Source: Chaunax sp. Z400 (Eukaryota; Chordata; Actinopteri; Lophiiformes; Chaunacidae). Taken from it: a DNA stretch of 64,000 nt. A program made the translations under genes and the position numbers. Each line of letters opens with the position of its first letter. Positions within the stretch are counted from its first letter, which is position 1. A model generated the notes under the pieces. It saw nothing but the letters and a program-made list of their open reading frames with translations, did not search any database and was not told the origin of the DNA. The DNA lies in the NCBI GenBank assembly GCA_037577475.1, contig CM075202.1, positions 6,305,001-6,369,000 on the forward strand, in the 5' to 3' direction. This document shows positions 12,856-24,194 of this stretch, piece by piece.

Positions 12856-14394
12856 TATTATCAGCCAGAAATGGATAATTTGTCAAACCACATTTCCTTT
12901 AAAAGTCCAAATATTCAGCCAACTAAACTGAGACTCACTCAATAATCACCTTGAACGAATGTAAAAACACTTGCAGGCTTAATTACAACAGTTTCAGACC
13001 TTGTAATGAATACCTAGCCTCATTGTTTGTTTGTTTTTTGTAAAAATGTTTGCTTCATATTTGACCCGTCTTCTTCTGTCAGCGTTGGACAAAGTAGAAA
13101 ATTACAGTTCTTGTGCTAATGGCTGCCAGACTTTATTCTCATCATAATCTTGTGAAATGTGGGCTGATTTTACTTACATCTGAAACTTAAATGAAAAATT
13201 TTAAACCTATAATGTTAAATAAAGTAAAATAAGATTCAGCATAGTTTTTTAAGTGCTGTGTAAAATTGGATTGATGTCACGGACAGGCTCAAAGTGATGC
13301 TGCCAGCATGAGCAGTCTGCTCTTAACTGACCTATAACATGTTTGCACATTAACTTTTTATCTTTTGCAAATCATCAATGGCCCATGGTCTTTTAATTAT
13401 AGATGGTTTGAAAAATGTAACAAACCCAAGACCAAGCAACAGTTAGCTGGTGGTGAAAGTGAAATAGCTGGAAGGTTGTTGACAATGTTTAAACATGTTT
13501 AAATGGTTCCATTTGTGTTTTCACAGCTGTGAGAATGATTTCATCCGTCACATCTTTACTTGATGTCGTAAAAATAACAATTCTCTGTGGTGCTTTCAAC
13601 ATAATTAATAGTCACTTGTGCTCATTGCAGCTTTGCGAGTTTTATTATTGCCAATTTTCAGCACTGTTCATTTTACGCTTACAGCACAAAACTCCAACCA
13701 CTCCTACGGATTATTGAGTTTTGTTGGTGCGCCAAACCGAGCCTCTCATGGCCATTTGGCAAGATTAATGGGCCCTTTCCCTCCAGGGTAAATAATGGCT
13801 TCCAGAAGCGGGTTATATGCCAGAAAGCTGGAGACAATGTGTACCAACTTTGAGGGACGACAGAGCCCTGCCACCCAGGAATGATTAACTCCACAGGATT
13901 TGCTGTCCTAAACTAACATGTACTTAAACTGTACTAGTGTACCTGTGTTTATGTGTCTCTCTCTGTGTAGGCGCTGTATTTATTGATCCACCAGCTGCGT
14001 CTGTCTGCACCACATTATGCACCCTGATTTCCTATTTCCTGTCATCGTTCTTTCCATTTTCTTACAAGGAAGGCGATTTTGCCCACAAACCGCTAGCATA
14101 CTGCTAATGGGTGCTGATTGGTCAGTTAAGTTTTTGAAATTAATCTCATAATTGGTTTCTCAAATTCACTTATTTTTCCATATTCAGGCACATTTGAACT
14201 TAGATTTTTATGTCAGTTTGCTCACATTCACCGATGATCGGGGTTTGGTCTATCCACATCAGCACAAATTTAGTTTCTGTCCTTGGACACAAATGTTCTA
14301 GTCTTGAACATTTTGGGCGAAAACAATGACATCTCCAAGGGGTTTGTTATGTATTACACCCTTTCCAGGCCACAACCACATACAGTATGCAAGT

Positions 14395-14560
14395 CAAAGA
14401 TCCGTTCGACCCCCTGATGAAGGCTTGATGCCGAAATGTGTTGAAGTTTGTTTTTACGGTCTAACATACCATGCCATGACAATAAAGGCATTTTAATTGT
14501 TTTAAAAGAGGGTGCCTTGGAGTGTCCTTGTAATTTTTATGGCTGCATGTCTCTCATTTC
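14395..14560 (+). repeat. Probable retroelement 3' tail
   Basis: The phrase CCCCTGATGAAGGCTTGATG followed by CCGAAATGTGTTGAAG and then CAATAAAGGCATTTT resembles the conserved end of a repeat spread widely in fish genomes, in which a GATGAAGGC...CCGAAACG block precedes an AATAAAG. No coding part is attached. Confidence 0.4.
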
Positions 14561-15118
14561 AAAGAGCACCTCCAGGAAACTGAAGCTGAGTTCAGGAAGC
14601 GCTCCTATCCTCGCATTTTTCGATTTAATGAAATGTCAGTTTGAAAATTCAGCTTGTGTCACAACCAGTTTTTAAGTAATTCAGCTAGTTCTTTTCCCTC
14701 CATCTTCCCAGGTGCAAACATTTGCCACTCATCTGACTCCACATGCTACGGCTCAACGATGCAAGACTCATGGCTGGACTGAGACTGAGCTTTGAACGTC
14801 TTTCCTGCTCCAGGACAGAAGGACTGCTCTTCCTCTGGATCACACATCACGTCAACTGTCTCTGCTTAACTGTGATCCTAACGCTGGCATTTCATCGTGA
14901 GCAGAGTCAAATCAAATGATCTGCCACGGTCTTGATTGTCCATTATTCTGGGAATTTACAATGTGAGGTCATGAGTAACAAACTTTCCTGACCTGTGTAC
15001 AGTAGGTAGATCTGCTCTTGTTTAAATCAGGGCCATTACTCATAGATAGTCACATTAGCACAGTGAAATTGATACCAGGGCAAAGCATTTACTCTATCCT
15101 AGGCCCATAGTCCCATAG

Positions 15119-15136
15119 ATGATGTGGTTAATCTAA
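15119..15136 (+). promoter_or_regulatory. esr2: Short upstream open reading frame before esr2 start
   Basis: ATG ATG TGG TTA ATC TAA forms a five-codon frame that ends 26 bases before the esr2 start codon at 15163 and is in a different frame from it. If the mature 5'UTR includes this segment, the uORF could reduce translation of the receptor. Possible splice acceptors lie at 15102 and just before 15119, so inclusion is plausible but unproven. Confidence 0.4.
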
Positions 15137-15162
15137 ATATACTGAGAGCATCTGCAGTTGCG

Positions 15163-15557
15163 ATGGCCGTTGCCTCCTCTCCAGAGAAGGATCAACCCCT
15201 CCTTCAGCTCCAGAAAGTGGACTCCAGTCGAGTTGTCAGTCGTGTCCTCTCCCCGAGCCGCAGCTCCTCCTTGGAAACAAGCCAACCCATTTGCATCCCC
15301 TCTCCTTACACGGACCTCAGCCACGACTACACCACCATACCGTTCTACAGCCCAACTATCTTCAGTTATGCTGGTCCAGGCATTTCAGACGGCGCCCCTG
15401 TCCATCAGTCACTTAGCCCATCCTTATTTTGGCCCAGCCATGGCCACGTAGGGTCCCCCATACCCCTGCACCACTCTCAGGCTCGGCCTAAGCACGGACA
15501 GCCAATCCCGAGCCCATGGGTTGAACTGTCGCCGCGGGACAACGCTTTAACGACGAG
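15163..15557 (+). CDS. esr2: esr2 coding exon 1 (A/B domain)
   Basis: It encodes residues 1-131 plus two bases of codon 132: the N-terminal activation region with CIPSPYTDLSHDYTTIPFY and the SLFWPSHGHVGSPIPLHH block typical of teleost ERbeta. The donor is GACGAG then GTAGGA. GTG at 15124 is in frame upstream, but there is no upstream in-frame ATG, so ATG 15163 is the start. Confidence 0.93.
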
Positions 15558-18500
15558 GTAGGATGGTGCTGTCTGACTAATGGCCCAAAATTCAAAAACT
15601 ATTAGAATATAATGAGATAAATTTCACAAAGTGACAAATCCTCACTTTTTAAATGCAGGAAAAAGCAAATGTCAAGTATTTTATTTTGATAAATATGTTA
15701 GCAAATATTATATTATAAAATGATAATATAAAAATATATTGTTTCAGTCTTTGTAAATTCAGTTGCATTTACGTTGAAATTGTTCAATGTGTACATGAAG
15801 TCATTCTCCTTTACATTTCATCTCTCGTCCTGTTTAGTTTTTACCTGCAGTAAACCAAAATGACCTTAAATCCCCACTACCGATGTAATGATTTATTAAA
15901 GTTGAAACTGATTTTCATGCTCAGGCCAGACTCCTTTCTCCATGTTCTTGTCTCGATGTGTCTGTCAGTAAGAGTACGAGGAGGCGCTCCCAGGAGAGCG
16001 AGGAGGGCGTGGTGTCATCCGGCGGGAAGGCGGACCTCCACTACTGCGTTGTGTGTCACGACTACGCGTCAGGCTACCACTACGGCGTCTGGTCATGTGA
16101 GGGGTGCAAGGCCTTCTTCAAGAGGAGCATCCAAAGTGAGACATTAAAACGTATTGTATCTTTGCATGCATGGTGGACGAATAGATTGAGTACAATCAAA
16201 GGAATGAGGAAACTGAGCAAAAGACATAGTAAAGATTTATATAGAAAGAGACCTACCGCCACCATGCAGGTGCACAATATACCTGTATGTGCTAGTTGAC
16301 TGTTGGCTGTAGTCTTTGCGGTGTGTTCATCTTTTTGGCCCTCGTCATGTGTCGTGAGGCGATGCGAGGTTCGGTCTTTGTCGCCGCTTGTTCTTTTATA
16401 TCAGTTTGATGAGTCTGTGGCGTAACATGCTAATAAAAAACAATGGACATACTACGTCTCTTTGTCTTCTCCCTTTCTTCTTCTCTTTGTTTCAGCAGGA
16501 CACAATGATTACATCTGCCCGGCAACCAATCAGTGCACTATAGACAAGAACCGCCGTAAGAGCTGCCAGGCTTGCCGCCTTCGCAAATGCTATGAAGTCG
16601 GTATGACGAAGTGTGGTTAGTGACTTTGTATCATCTTATTTGTAGTTTTTTTCTCTTCTTTTTCCATGAGAGGTTGCTGTGTTTTCATCAGAGTAAATAT
16701 TGGGTTATTTTTCTTCCTGGCAGAAAAGTGGAAGTTTATGTAGAATTTAAAACGTGGAAATCAACAAAACACAGCCATAAGTAAAATTGACCAATTTCAT
16801 TTTCTTTGCCTCAGGTATGCGAAAGGATCGTGGAAACTACAGGAACCCCCAGCTGAGGCGGGTAACCCGTCTGTCCTCACAGGGCAGAACTAATGGACCG
16901 AGCTTGTTAAATCAAGCAGCAGTGAGTTTGCTTAACGCTCCCCCTCCTCCTGCACTGACTTCAGAGCAGCTGATTGAACGAATAATGGAGGCAGAACCAC
17001 CAGAGATCTTCCTCATGAAGGACATGAGGAAGCCGCTGACTGAAGCGAGCGTCATGATGTCGCTCACCAACCTGGCTGACAAGGAGCTGGTTCACATGAT
17101 CAGCTGGGCCAAGAAAATTCCAGGTCTGTTAGGGGTGTACAGATCATTTTAAAAAGAAAATTATAATTTATTTCAGTGACATTGGTGTTCATTTGGTGTA
17201 CACTTTCGTCCAGAAATAATAAAAACCAAATTTCCATGTGGAGATTCCCAGGTTACTTCACACAAGGCATTATCAACCTCAACTTAGAATTGCTTTAACG
17301 ATACCCTCAATGGCATATCTGGAGATTTTTATGCTTCTCATCTTTTTGAAGATTCCTGTAGAGCCGCTCAGTCGGCCGAGCAGCTGATTTAATAACCGGC
17401 CAAATGCAATAATTGTCTCTGCTTTATTTAGCATGTGAGCTGATTGGAGGTGAGCACTGAGCCGTGACATTTATTGTAGAGTCTCTCTGTTTATCAGACA
17501 CGCTGCTTGATTCAGACTGACAGTTTTAAACCAATATGCAAATATAAGTCGTCCCCTCCTTCAGGAGGATATTATAAAACCTTTTACATCACCCAAAAGC
17601 ATTGGCATAGAGACATTGGGACATTCTGATGGGGGTCCTTCACAAGAAAATGTTACATCAGAGTACATCTCCTGTTTTCTGCTGCCTTTGATTCTTTTAT
17701 CTGACTGTACTAGCATGAGAAGTATTATGGGTACATTTTGTAATCGTACCCAGATTAAGCATTCCCTCATCACATATTTGAAGGTATTAAAAAACTAAAA
17801 GTGCCTACATTGTTTTCGATGAGCTATCATCACTAATAAGCATGCATTGTTTATGGGAACTTGATGATCTTTCTATGCTTGCATCATGCGATTGCAATTT
17901 CTATTTAATTAATTTCTTTCATGTTGTCAAATCAATAAGTGGGCCGGGGCCCACCCACTTGCACAGCTTTGTCCATCCTAAATGGACAGAGACACAAATA
18001 ATAATAATAATAATAATACAATAATAATAATAATAATAATAATATTAACAATAATAATAATAATTATAATAATAATAATGTAATTAATAATAAGACACAA
18101 ATTGTTACCTTTTATTTTTTCAATTATGAAAACTAGTAAATACACAATGTAGACTAAAACAATGTGTCCCTTTCTATTTAAAAAAAAGTAAAAGACAGCA
18201 TTTATTTATTAGGCTGCTGTCATCTGTGACGTCTGGACCAACGTTGGCCCAGCTCTGTGCAGACGTGTTACGGTATGATGGTTGTCCAGCAGCAGATTTG
18301 CGTAGCTGACAGTCTCACAGACTACTACACAACATGACACCCCTTTAAGATCTTTCCATCCCCATATTCAAGTCATTTCGGTGCCTCGGCCTTATCATTT
18401 TGAGAATCTATCATGTAGTAGCAGATAGACCTAATGGAGATGTTGAGCAAAACAACAGTTTAAGTAATCTATACAGCTAAATTAATGTTTTATTATGACA

Positions 18501-20625
18501 CAGCAGGCATTGATTTATAGATACTGCCAGTTTCCAGCTGTCTTGAGTGTCTGGATCAGCGTGTATCTGTCTACTCAATAAATCAGCACGATAGCGAGGA
18601 TGCTACTGTATGTTTCATCTTTGTATGATATTGCATTGCATATTGCATGATGTTAGCCAGTTATTTCGGTGGCATTGGTTACACACTTTTACACACACAT
18701 GACACTGCTACCAAGGAGCACTCATAAATATCAATATATAATAGCCATTCACCTTTAATACAAAGTAGTAGCTTGAATTCATAAGTGCCATAGTTTTAGG
18801 TGTGTTTGTGTTCAGGCTCAAAGTTAGATGGATAACATCATAATAGTTTCCTTTCATCCTAACTAGTTTATCCTCTTTGCTCAAGGCCTTAATCACTTAC
18901 ATCTAGGGAATCAATAACTTGCTAGTATTAGTGGCACACTTGTGAAAGTGAGAATCTGCCTGGGTGTAGTCTAGAAAAAATATCTATAGCTTCTCCTTTT
19001 TTGGAATCGGGTTCGTCACGTTTGTGTGCCTTCTCCTCAGGCTTTGTCGAGCTCAGTCTCTTGGACCAAGTGCACCTATTGGAGTGCTGCTGGCTGGAGG
19101 TGCTGATGATCGGTCTGATGTGGAGGTCAGTGGACCATCCAGGGAAACTTATCTTCTCCCCTGACCTCAGCCTGAGCAGGTAACACTGCCGAAAACTCAT
19201 ACCCACACACCACAAGCTTCATTAAAGGGCCATCAAACACACAATGGAGGATATGCTTTTGTTTTGAGAGTCTCTCATTGGTAACTAAATAGAGGAACAT
19301 CTGCACTTCATCACTTGACCACGGCGTGGTTTTGTGGGCTGTCACATATAAAACATCTGTCACAGGCGTATAGGATATCTGTGTTGCATACTGTAAGTGT
19401 GGATTCTAGCCACAATTTTCTGTGACCAATCAGTGGTCTGTGGTGTTCTCTCTCCACCCTTTATTATCCAATTAGCTCACTTGGAACCTCAGCTCACCAT
19501 CCAGTATATTTCCTTCCCTCTACTGTAAAATAATACTAGGCCCTTGCCTTATTTCGGATCCTGCTGGGTGTTGTATCGACTTCTGCCTAACCTGCTGAGA
19601 TAGATTGAGACAGTAGTTGTCTGTTCAGCTGACTGTGTTTGTGTCTTTGCATGGCAGAGAAGAGGGCAGCTGTGTCCAGGGCTTTGTGGAGATCTTTGAT
19701 ATGCTGATAGCTGCGACGTCCAGAGTGAGAGAGCTCAAGCTCCAGAGGGAGGAGTACGTCTGCCTCAAGGCCATGATCCTCCTTAACTCCAGTGAGTAAC
19801 CATGTTTGTTTGGGTGCACGTAGTGTGTCCCTTTCTACAGTACGTGCGATGTGTGTGTTGAGTGATGCTCCAGTAGGTAGAGGGTTTGATTGGTGTCTCA
19901 GCATATAATCCTACTCAGGGTGGGCGGCCCTCTGCTTTGACCGGTTGGGGTGAGATAGATGGGGAGAGAGAGTTGGAGTGAAGGACCGGGACACAGACAT
20001 GTGCAACCACAATAACAATAACAGCTATTATAATAGAAAATATATAACATATAACAACTCATCAATTAATTTTGATGAAAATTTGAATTTTTATGTTTAT
20101 TGAAATAATTTTTTTCTCTGTGCATTTCCAGACATGTGCTTCAGCTCCTCAGAGGGCAGCGAGGAGCTGCAGAGTCGCTCCAAGTTGCTCCGCCTTCTGG
20201 ACACTGTAACCGACGCTCTGGTGTGGGCCATCGCCAAAAACGGCCTCACCTTCCGCCAACAGTACACCCGCCTCGCCCACCTGCTCATGCTGCTATCACA
20301 CATCCGCCATGTCAGGTAAAAGGAGCTCGTGTGATGCCAGTGATGCTTGTGAATCGAATTCTTATGCTTTTCTTTTAACCTGTGCAGTAACAAAGGCATG
20401 GATCACCTCCACTGCATGAAAATGAAGAACGTGGTGCCTTTGTATGACCTGTTGCTGGAGATGTTGGACGCCCACATCGTGCACAGCTCCCGTCTGCCCC
20501 GCCAACCCCCCGAGCAGGAGTCCAGGGACCAAAGGGAGGCTCCTGATCCGGCACACTGCTCTGATAGTGGCCCCTCAAACACCTGGACTCCCAGCAGCAC
20601 AGGAGGTGGAGGTGAACCCCAGTAG
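15163..20625 (+). CDS. esr2: Estrogen receptor beta (complete, 8 coding exons)
   Basis: Ligand-activated nuclear receptor that binds estradiol and estrogen response elements as a dimer in the nucleus. Joined exons 15163-15557, 15969-16135, 16499-16615, 16815-17123, 19041-19179, 19658-19791, 20132-20315 and 20388-20625 give 560 aa, the usual teleost ERbeta length. The A/B activation region spans about residues 1-150. The DNA-binding domain holds zinc cysteines C158, C161, C175, C178, then C194, C200, C210, C213, with P-box EGCKA. The ligand domain has the expected contacts E317, R358 and H488, and helix 12 PLYDLLLEMLDA at 499-510, followed by a Gly/Pro-rich F domain. The start ATG has G at -3 and +4. 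All junctions are GT-AG. The MAVASSPEKDQPLLQL start is that of perciform ERbeta; I lean towards the copy often called esr2b, but a/b assignment is unsure. Confidence 0.96.
15969..16135 (+). CDS. esr2: esr2 coding exon 2 (first zinc finger)
   Basis: The acceptor is TCTGTCAG and the first base completes Ser132. It encodes residues 133-187, including HDYASGYHYGVWSCEGCKAF with P-box EGCKA. The first knuckle reads C-V-V-C where ERbeta normally reads C-A-V-C. The donor is CCAAA then GTGAGA, leaving one base. Confidence 0.95.
16499..16615 (+). CDS. esr2: esr2 coding exon 3 (second zinc finger)
   Basis: Length is 117 nt, identical to the vertebrate ESR exon. The acceptor TTTCAGCAG contains two tandem AGs, and only the second restores frame (A + GA = Arg188). 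The exon encodes YICPATNQCTIDKNRRKS and CQACRLRKCYEVGM, with D-box and all four cysteines present. The donor is TGTG then GTTAGT. Confidence 0.95.
16815..17123 (+). CDS. esr2: esr2 coding exon 4 (hinge and helices 1-3)
   Basis: The acceptor is TTTGCCTCAG. It encodes the hinge from MRKDRGNYRNPQLRR through the PPPPA stretch to LTNLADKELVHMISWAKKIP. Glu317 in DKE is the family ligand-contact glutamate. The donor is CCAG then GTCTGT. Confidence 0.95.
17124..19040 (+). other. esr2: esr2 intron 4, noncoding
   Basis: A 1.9-kb intron with no exon between helix 3 and helix 4 coding parts, matching the position of a long intron in other ESR genes. It contains an imperfect (TAA)n tract at 17997-18094 and otherwise AT-rich unique-looking sequence. 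Confidence 0.8.
17997..18094. repeat. Imperfect (TAA)n microsatellite
   Basis: About 30 TAA/ATA triplets with several interruptions, inside esr2 intron 4. Confidence 0.95.
19041..19179 (+). CDS. esr2: esr2 coding exon 5 (helices 4-6)
   Basis: Length is 139 nt, the standard vertebrate size. The acceptor is TTCTCCTCAG. It encodes QVHLLECCWLEVLMIGLMWR with ligand-contact Arg358, then SVDHPGKLIFSPDLSLS. The donor is AGCAG then GTAACA. Confidence 0.95.
19658..19791 (+). CDS. esr2: esr2 coding exon 6 (helices 7-8)
   Basis: Length is 134 nt as in other vertebrates. The acceptor is GCATGGCAG. It encodes EEGSCVQGFVEIFDMLIAAT and LKLQREEYVCLKAMILLNS. The donor is CTCCA then GTGAGT. Confidence 0.95.
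20132..20315 (+). CDS. esr2: esr2 coding exon 7 (helices 9-11)
   Basis: Length is 184 nt as in other vertebrates. The acceptor is GCATTTCCAG. It encodes the dimer-interface region: RSKLLRLLDTVTDALVWAIA and QYTRLAHLLMLLSHIRHV. The donor is TCAG then GTAAAA. Confidence 0.95.
20388..20625 (+). CDS. esr2: esr2 coding exon 8 (helix 12, F domain, stop)
   Basis: The acceptor is CCTGTGCAG. It encodes NKGMDHLHCMKMKNVVPLYD with ligand-contact His488, helix 12 YDLLLEMLDAHI, and an F domain ending SSTGGGGEPQ. The stop TAG is at 20623-20625. Confidence 0.95.
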
Positions 20626-20946
20626 TCATCTAATGAATTTCCACCGCTTGCCCAGTTGACAAAACTGATGAGACGTTTTACTGGAGCATCCTGCAGAACG
20701 CTGAATTCTGTGAACTGTCACTGGTGTAACTTTGACACACTGTGCACCAATTCTGGTGAACTTTTCATACCTTCATAGTTGGATTTCATAATGTTACTCT
20801 GCAGATAGACCAAACTTGCATTGTTGTCATGACATGGCCAATAGCACCAGCAAAAAATGAACCGTTTCATGTGCTAATGCAAGACGTTACCTTGGTCAGC
20901 AGTTACCATTTTGGGCTTCTGCAGACCCTGAGATGTTACCAGATAT

Positions 20947-20952
20947 AATAAA
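20947..20952 (+). terminator. esr2: Proximal esr2 polyadenylation signal candidate
   Basis: A perfect AATAAA lies 322 bases after the stop codon. Its use would give a short 3'UTR. Confidence 0.45.
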
Positions 20953-22113
20953 GCTATACAGATGTAGGCAGTATGGAAGGAGGAGGTAAAAATATAAACA
21001 TTGTTTATCCAACCATTTAATTAGAATCGATGCAGTAAAATATTTCCTATAGTTGGGCTATAGAACAGAAAGGAAGCTATTTCATTAACGTCTCTGGATT
21101 TTTACATTAAATGATGATATGATGATTTAATACACTGGATCAGACAAACATTCAGACAGACGTTCCTGTCTGGTCATTTTACCTGCAAAATGTGTCAGAA
21201 TTGAAATTCCAGATAATACTAATGCAAAGGAATAGCTGACATTTAGGTAAATATGCATAGTCGCTCTCTTGCCAAATGATAAATATAAAGATAAATACCA
21301 GACTTGCATCTGTCAAGTGAATATGTAGCTGGAGCCTGCAGAACTGAGCTTAGCATAAAGGCTGGAAATGTCTGTCTGTCTATCAGCACTTCTAATTAAC
21401 GTCTCGTTTATTTACCTGTGTTAAAAGGTGTTGAGCAAATTAAACAAATGAGATATAACATTAATTGGTGATTTGCTGCTAAGAATGGGTTATTCTAACT
21501 ACATTTAGTCAACAAAACCTGAGAATTGATCCAGGAAAAGATGCCAGACCACGGGCCAGACAAGCTCCATTCCTATATTTCCTTTGTCCCATGTCTTGCA
21601 GTCCTGGCCTTTGATTGGTTAAAACAAATGTCACTCTACAAGAATGATAGTTGCAGATACATCTCGATATTTAACCTTCGTATTCCTGCATCTTTTGAAT
21701 ATTCAGCGAGTGCCGTTTTATGTGGTGAAACTCCCCACGTGGGCTAAATTTGCAGAGTGCAACCTAAATATAGCTCTTGGCATGAAAAGCGAGGGCTGTA
21801 ATTCCTAAAACATTTGACATCCTTTCAATACAAAATGACATATACGATGATTGAAGACTGCATCCTTGGCTCTTAACCTGGAGAGATGCACCATGAGATA
21901 AAACAGCTATTTTAGCATTAAATTACAGCTAAGCTCTGGGTTAAAAAACAAACAAAAAACTTTCGTTTTCTCTTGTTTAAAGTGACAAACAGGTCATTTT
22001 TTTACTGTTTAGTACAGTAGTTTAGACACATTTATATCAGAATATTTGTTATTGGTTGGTTGTTAGGACACCTGATTTGTATTTGTGTTGCGTTACAGCA
22101 AACCTCCTGCTGA

Positions 22114-22124
22114 CCACTAGAGGG
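22114..22124 (+). promoter_or_regulatory. CTCF-like core motif
   Basis: CCACTAGAGGG resembles the core of the vertebrate CTCF consensus and lies between the two convergent gene ends, where an insulator would be plausible. Without occupancy data this is only a motif match. Confidence 0.25.
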
Positions 22125-22654
22125 TACTTTACATCACAAACACACAACTGAGGGTCCTCTGCAGCACTTGTCACTGCACATTCTTGGCCCTGTGAAGAAA
22201 GATAACCACTATGCTTTTAAAGAATTACACTCATACATGTGAAGTTTTGCTTGAAGAAAAGGGAAATTATTTTTGTATCTTAGAACTCGCTATAGCAGCC
22301 TTTGTGTGCACCGTCACGACACAGCTTCGTCAACAAAGAGCACCGCAAGAAGACGCATAAAAATGAAAATATTCAGACTCTGAAAACACAACCCATGATC
22401 TTTATCACCTTGAACTGTAAACTGAACTGTTACTGTGTTCATGTACCTAGTTTGTACGGAATAGATTGTCATGATGTTTCATTTCTGGTCATCACTTTTA
22501 ACATTGACGTGTAAACAGTCGAACCGCTGGTTGTCATCTCTGGTGTGTTCATCCACCTTTTCAATCATCAAAGACAGATGGAAACTGTTTCCATCATCAT
22601 TTGCTTTTGTCATGTTTTTATCAATTTACTCATTCACTCTGGATCACACCATGA

Positions 22655-22660
22655 AATAAA
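22655..22660 (+). terminator. esr2: Distal esr2 polyadenylation signal candidate
   Basis: A perfect AATAAA about 2.03 kb after the stop codon; ERbeta transcripts in vertebrates can have long 3'UTRs, so this is a reasonable second site. Confidence 0.35.
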
Positions 22661-23676
22661 GGAAACATTTATACATCATGCAGCGACAGTCTTCTCTTCT
22701 TTATCAGAATCCAGAATGACGGGAAAGAACGGCTTTACAATTTTATATATAAATGATTTTGGCATAAGGGACAAGATTTGAATAAATGCAGCAAGGAATG
22801 TCAGTAAAGAAGCTGTAGTGTTGCTCAGATGTAGCACATATTATAAACAGGAGATTCTTTTGCACAAATAGATCTTATTTTAGTGATCAATAGCTGAAAG
22901 CTCCAGCAAAAAGCAAGTAAGTGGTCCTTGAGTTAAGATTTTTCTGAGTTCAAGAATAAACTTTAACTTTAGTGCTCTTACCTCTGAGCAGACTATTCAT
23001 AGGTCAAGTTAGTGGAATAGTGTCCCAGTGAGATCAGTGCAGAGACACACCACAGATAATTGTATCTGTTTAGTTTGTGTTCAGATTAAACAAATAAGAT
23101 TTGCGGCAGTCAGTGAGCTTTAGAAATGCCGACAGGAAGATTTTTGAGCCCTGCAGAAACAGCAAAGGGAGCCATGTCCCCCCCGTCCCACTCTACTGTC
23201 ATCGTCATCAATTTTCAAATACCCAGTCATATGTTAGGGATAAGACAATGTCACCCTTAACATTTTTAGCTGTTTTTGGTCCATTGATTGTCAAAGAGAA
23301 AGTCTACAATACATTCATATGTTCATTTGTTCATCATCAGGACTTTAGGCAAAATGAAAAAAACACTTTGAGTAAATGGAGTTAAGACAATCAGTGTTTA
23401 CTATCAGAAAATTAGGAGCATAAATTCATGTTATTGATGTTATAAATAAGCATTATAGTATTACATCCTGTACTTTACACATCATCCTGCTAAATCTACA
23501 GAGTTTCAGTAGTTCATTAGGAGGAATGGAAATGTGTGCGCCTCATAAACAATAACATCTAAAAAAATATATGCATATAAGGTACATTTATGTGTACAGA
23601 AATGCCTTGATTTTGTAAAAAAAAAAAAACAACTTTACTTATGTAAGCATGCAAATGACAAGGATGATGTATACAT

Positions 23677-23682
23677 TTTATT
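23677..23682 (-). terminator. syne2: syne2 polyadenylation signal candidate
   Basis: TTTATT on the top strand is AATAAA in the syne2 sense, about 515 bases after the stop codon. It gives a 3'UTR of ordinary length. Confidence 0.45.
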
Positions 23683-24194
23683 TAAAAAAAAATCTGATAA
23701 ACAATAATCAGTGACTTGTTGACTGAAAGTCTACTGATAAAGTTGCTGTTATAGTGTTTGAATGGTGATGTTTAGAGGATCACGTTAAGCTTTTGGCACA
23801 AGTTCAAGCAAGAGAGAGAATGGGATTTCATCATCTCAGGTTATTATTCCATGGAATATGTTTGCTGTCTGCACCTGTTTGCTGCCACTGCTGTGCTTTA
23901 ACCTCCACAAGTGTCACGATCCTGATTTCATAGATATCATCAAAGTCTTTGCATTATCAAACAAATTTTTTTTTTGTCTGCACGTTGTGTTTGTCCTGAT
24001 TGAAATGCAGTTAAATGAGTTGTTTTGTTCATAGAATAAATACAATCTGTTCTAAGATCAAATCTTTTAAAAATAGACACTTTAAATACAAATTCCTCAT
24101 TGGTTCAAAATATCAGTTTTATACCCCAGAAGTCTGTTGATGAGTTTCAGTGTTTTGTTCCAAATGCAAAATGTCTTTTTTAAACACATATCCA

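Larger units (their letters stand above)
8710..15100 (+). other. Upstream noncoding region or 5' intron of esr2
   Basis: No coding exon can be supported here. It holds an (AT)n tract at 9406-9459, a (CTAT)n tract at 9821-9864, an (AC)n tract at 12831-12855 and two repeat-like segments listed separately. A possible acceptor, TCTTCCCAG, at about 14711 precedes sequence that could be an untranslated esr2 exon, but nothing fixes its donor. Confidence 0.5.
20953..23676. other. Convergent intergenic region and extended 3'UTR space
   Basis: No open frame with coding character. The left part may be extended esr2 3'UTR. AT-rich tracts and poly(A) or poly(T) runs are present, plus a CTCF-like core at 22114-22124. 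No promoter or RNA gene is recognisable. Confidence 0.6.

Noticed and set aside
13679..13894. 71-codon minus-strand frame in a G/C-balanced block
   Set aside because: No domain or splice signals; at most a noncoding conserved block, which cannot be judged from one sequence.
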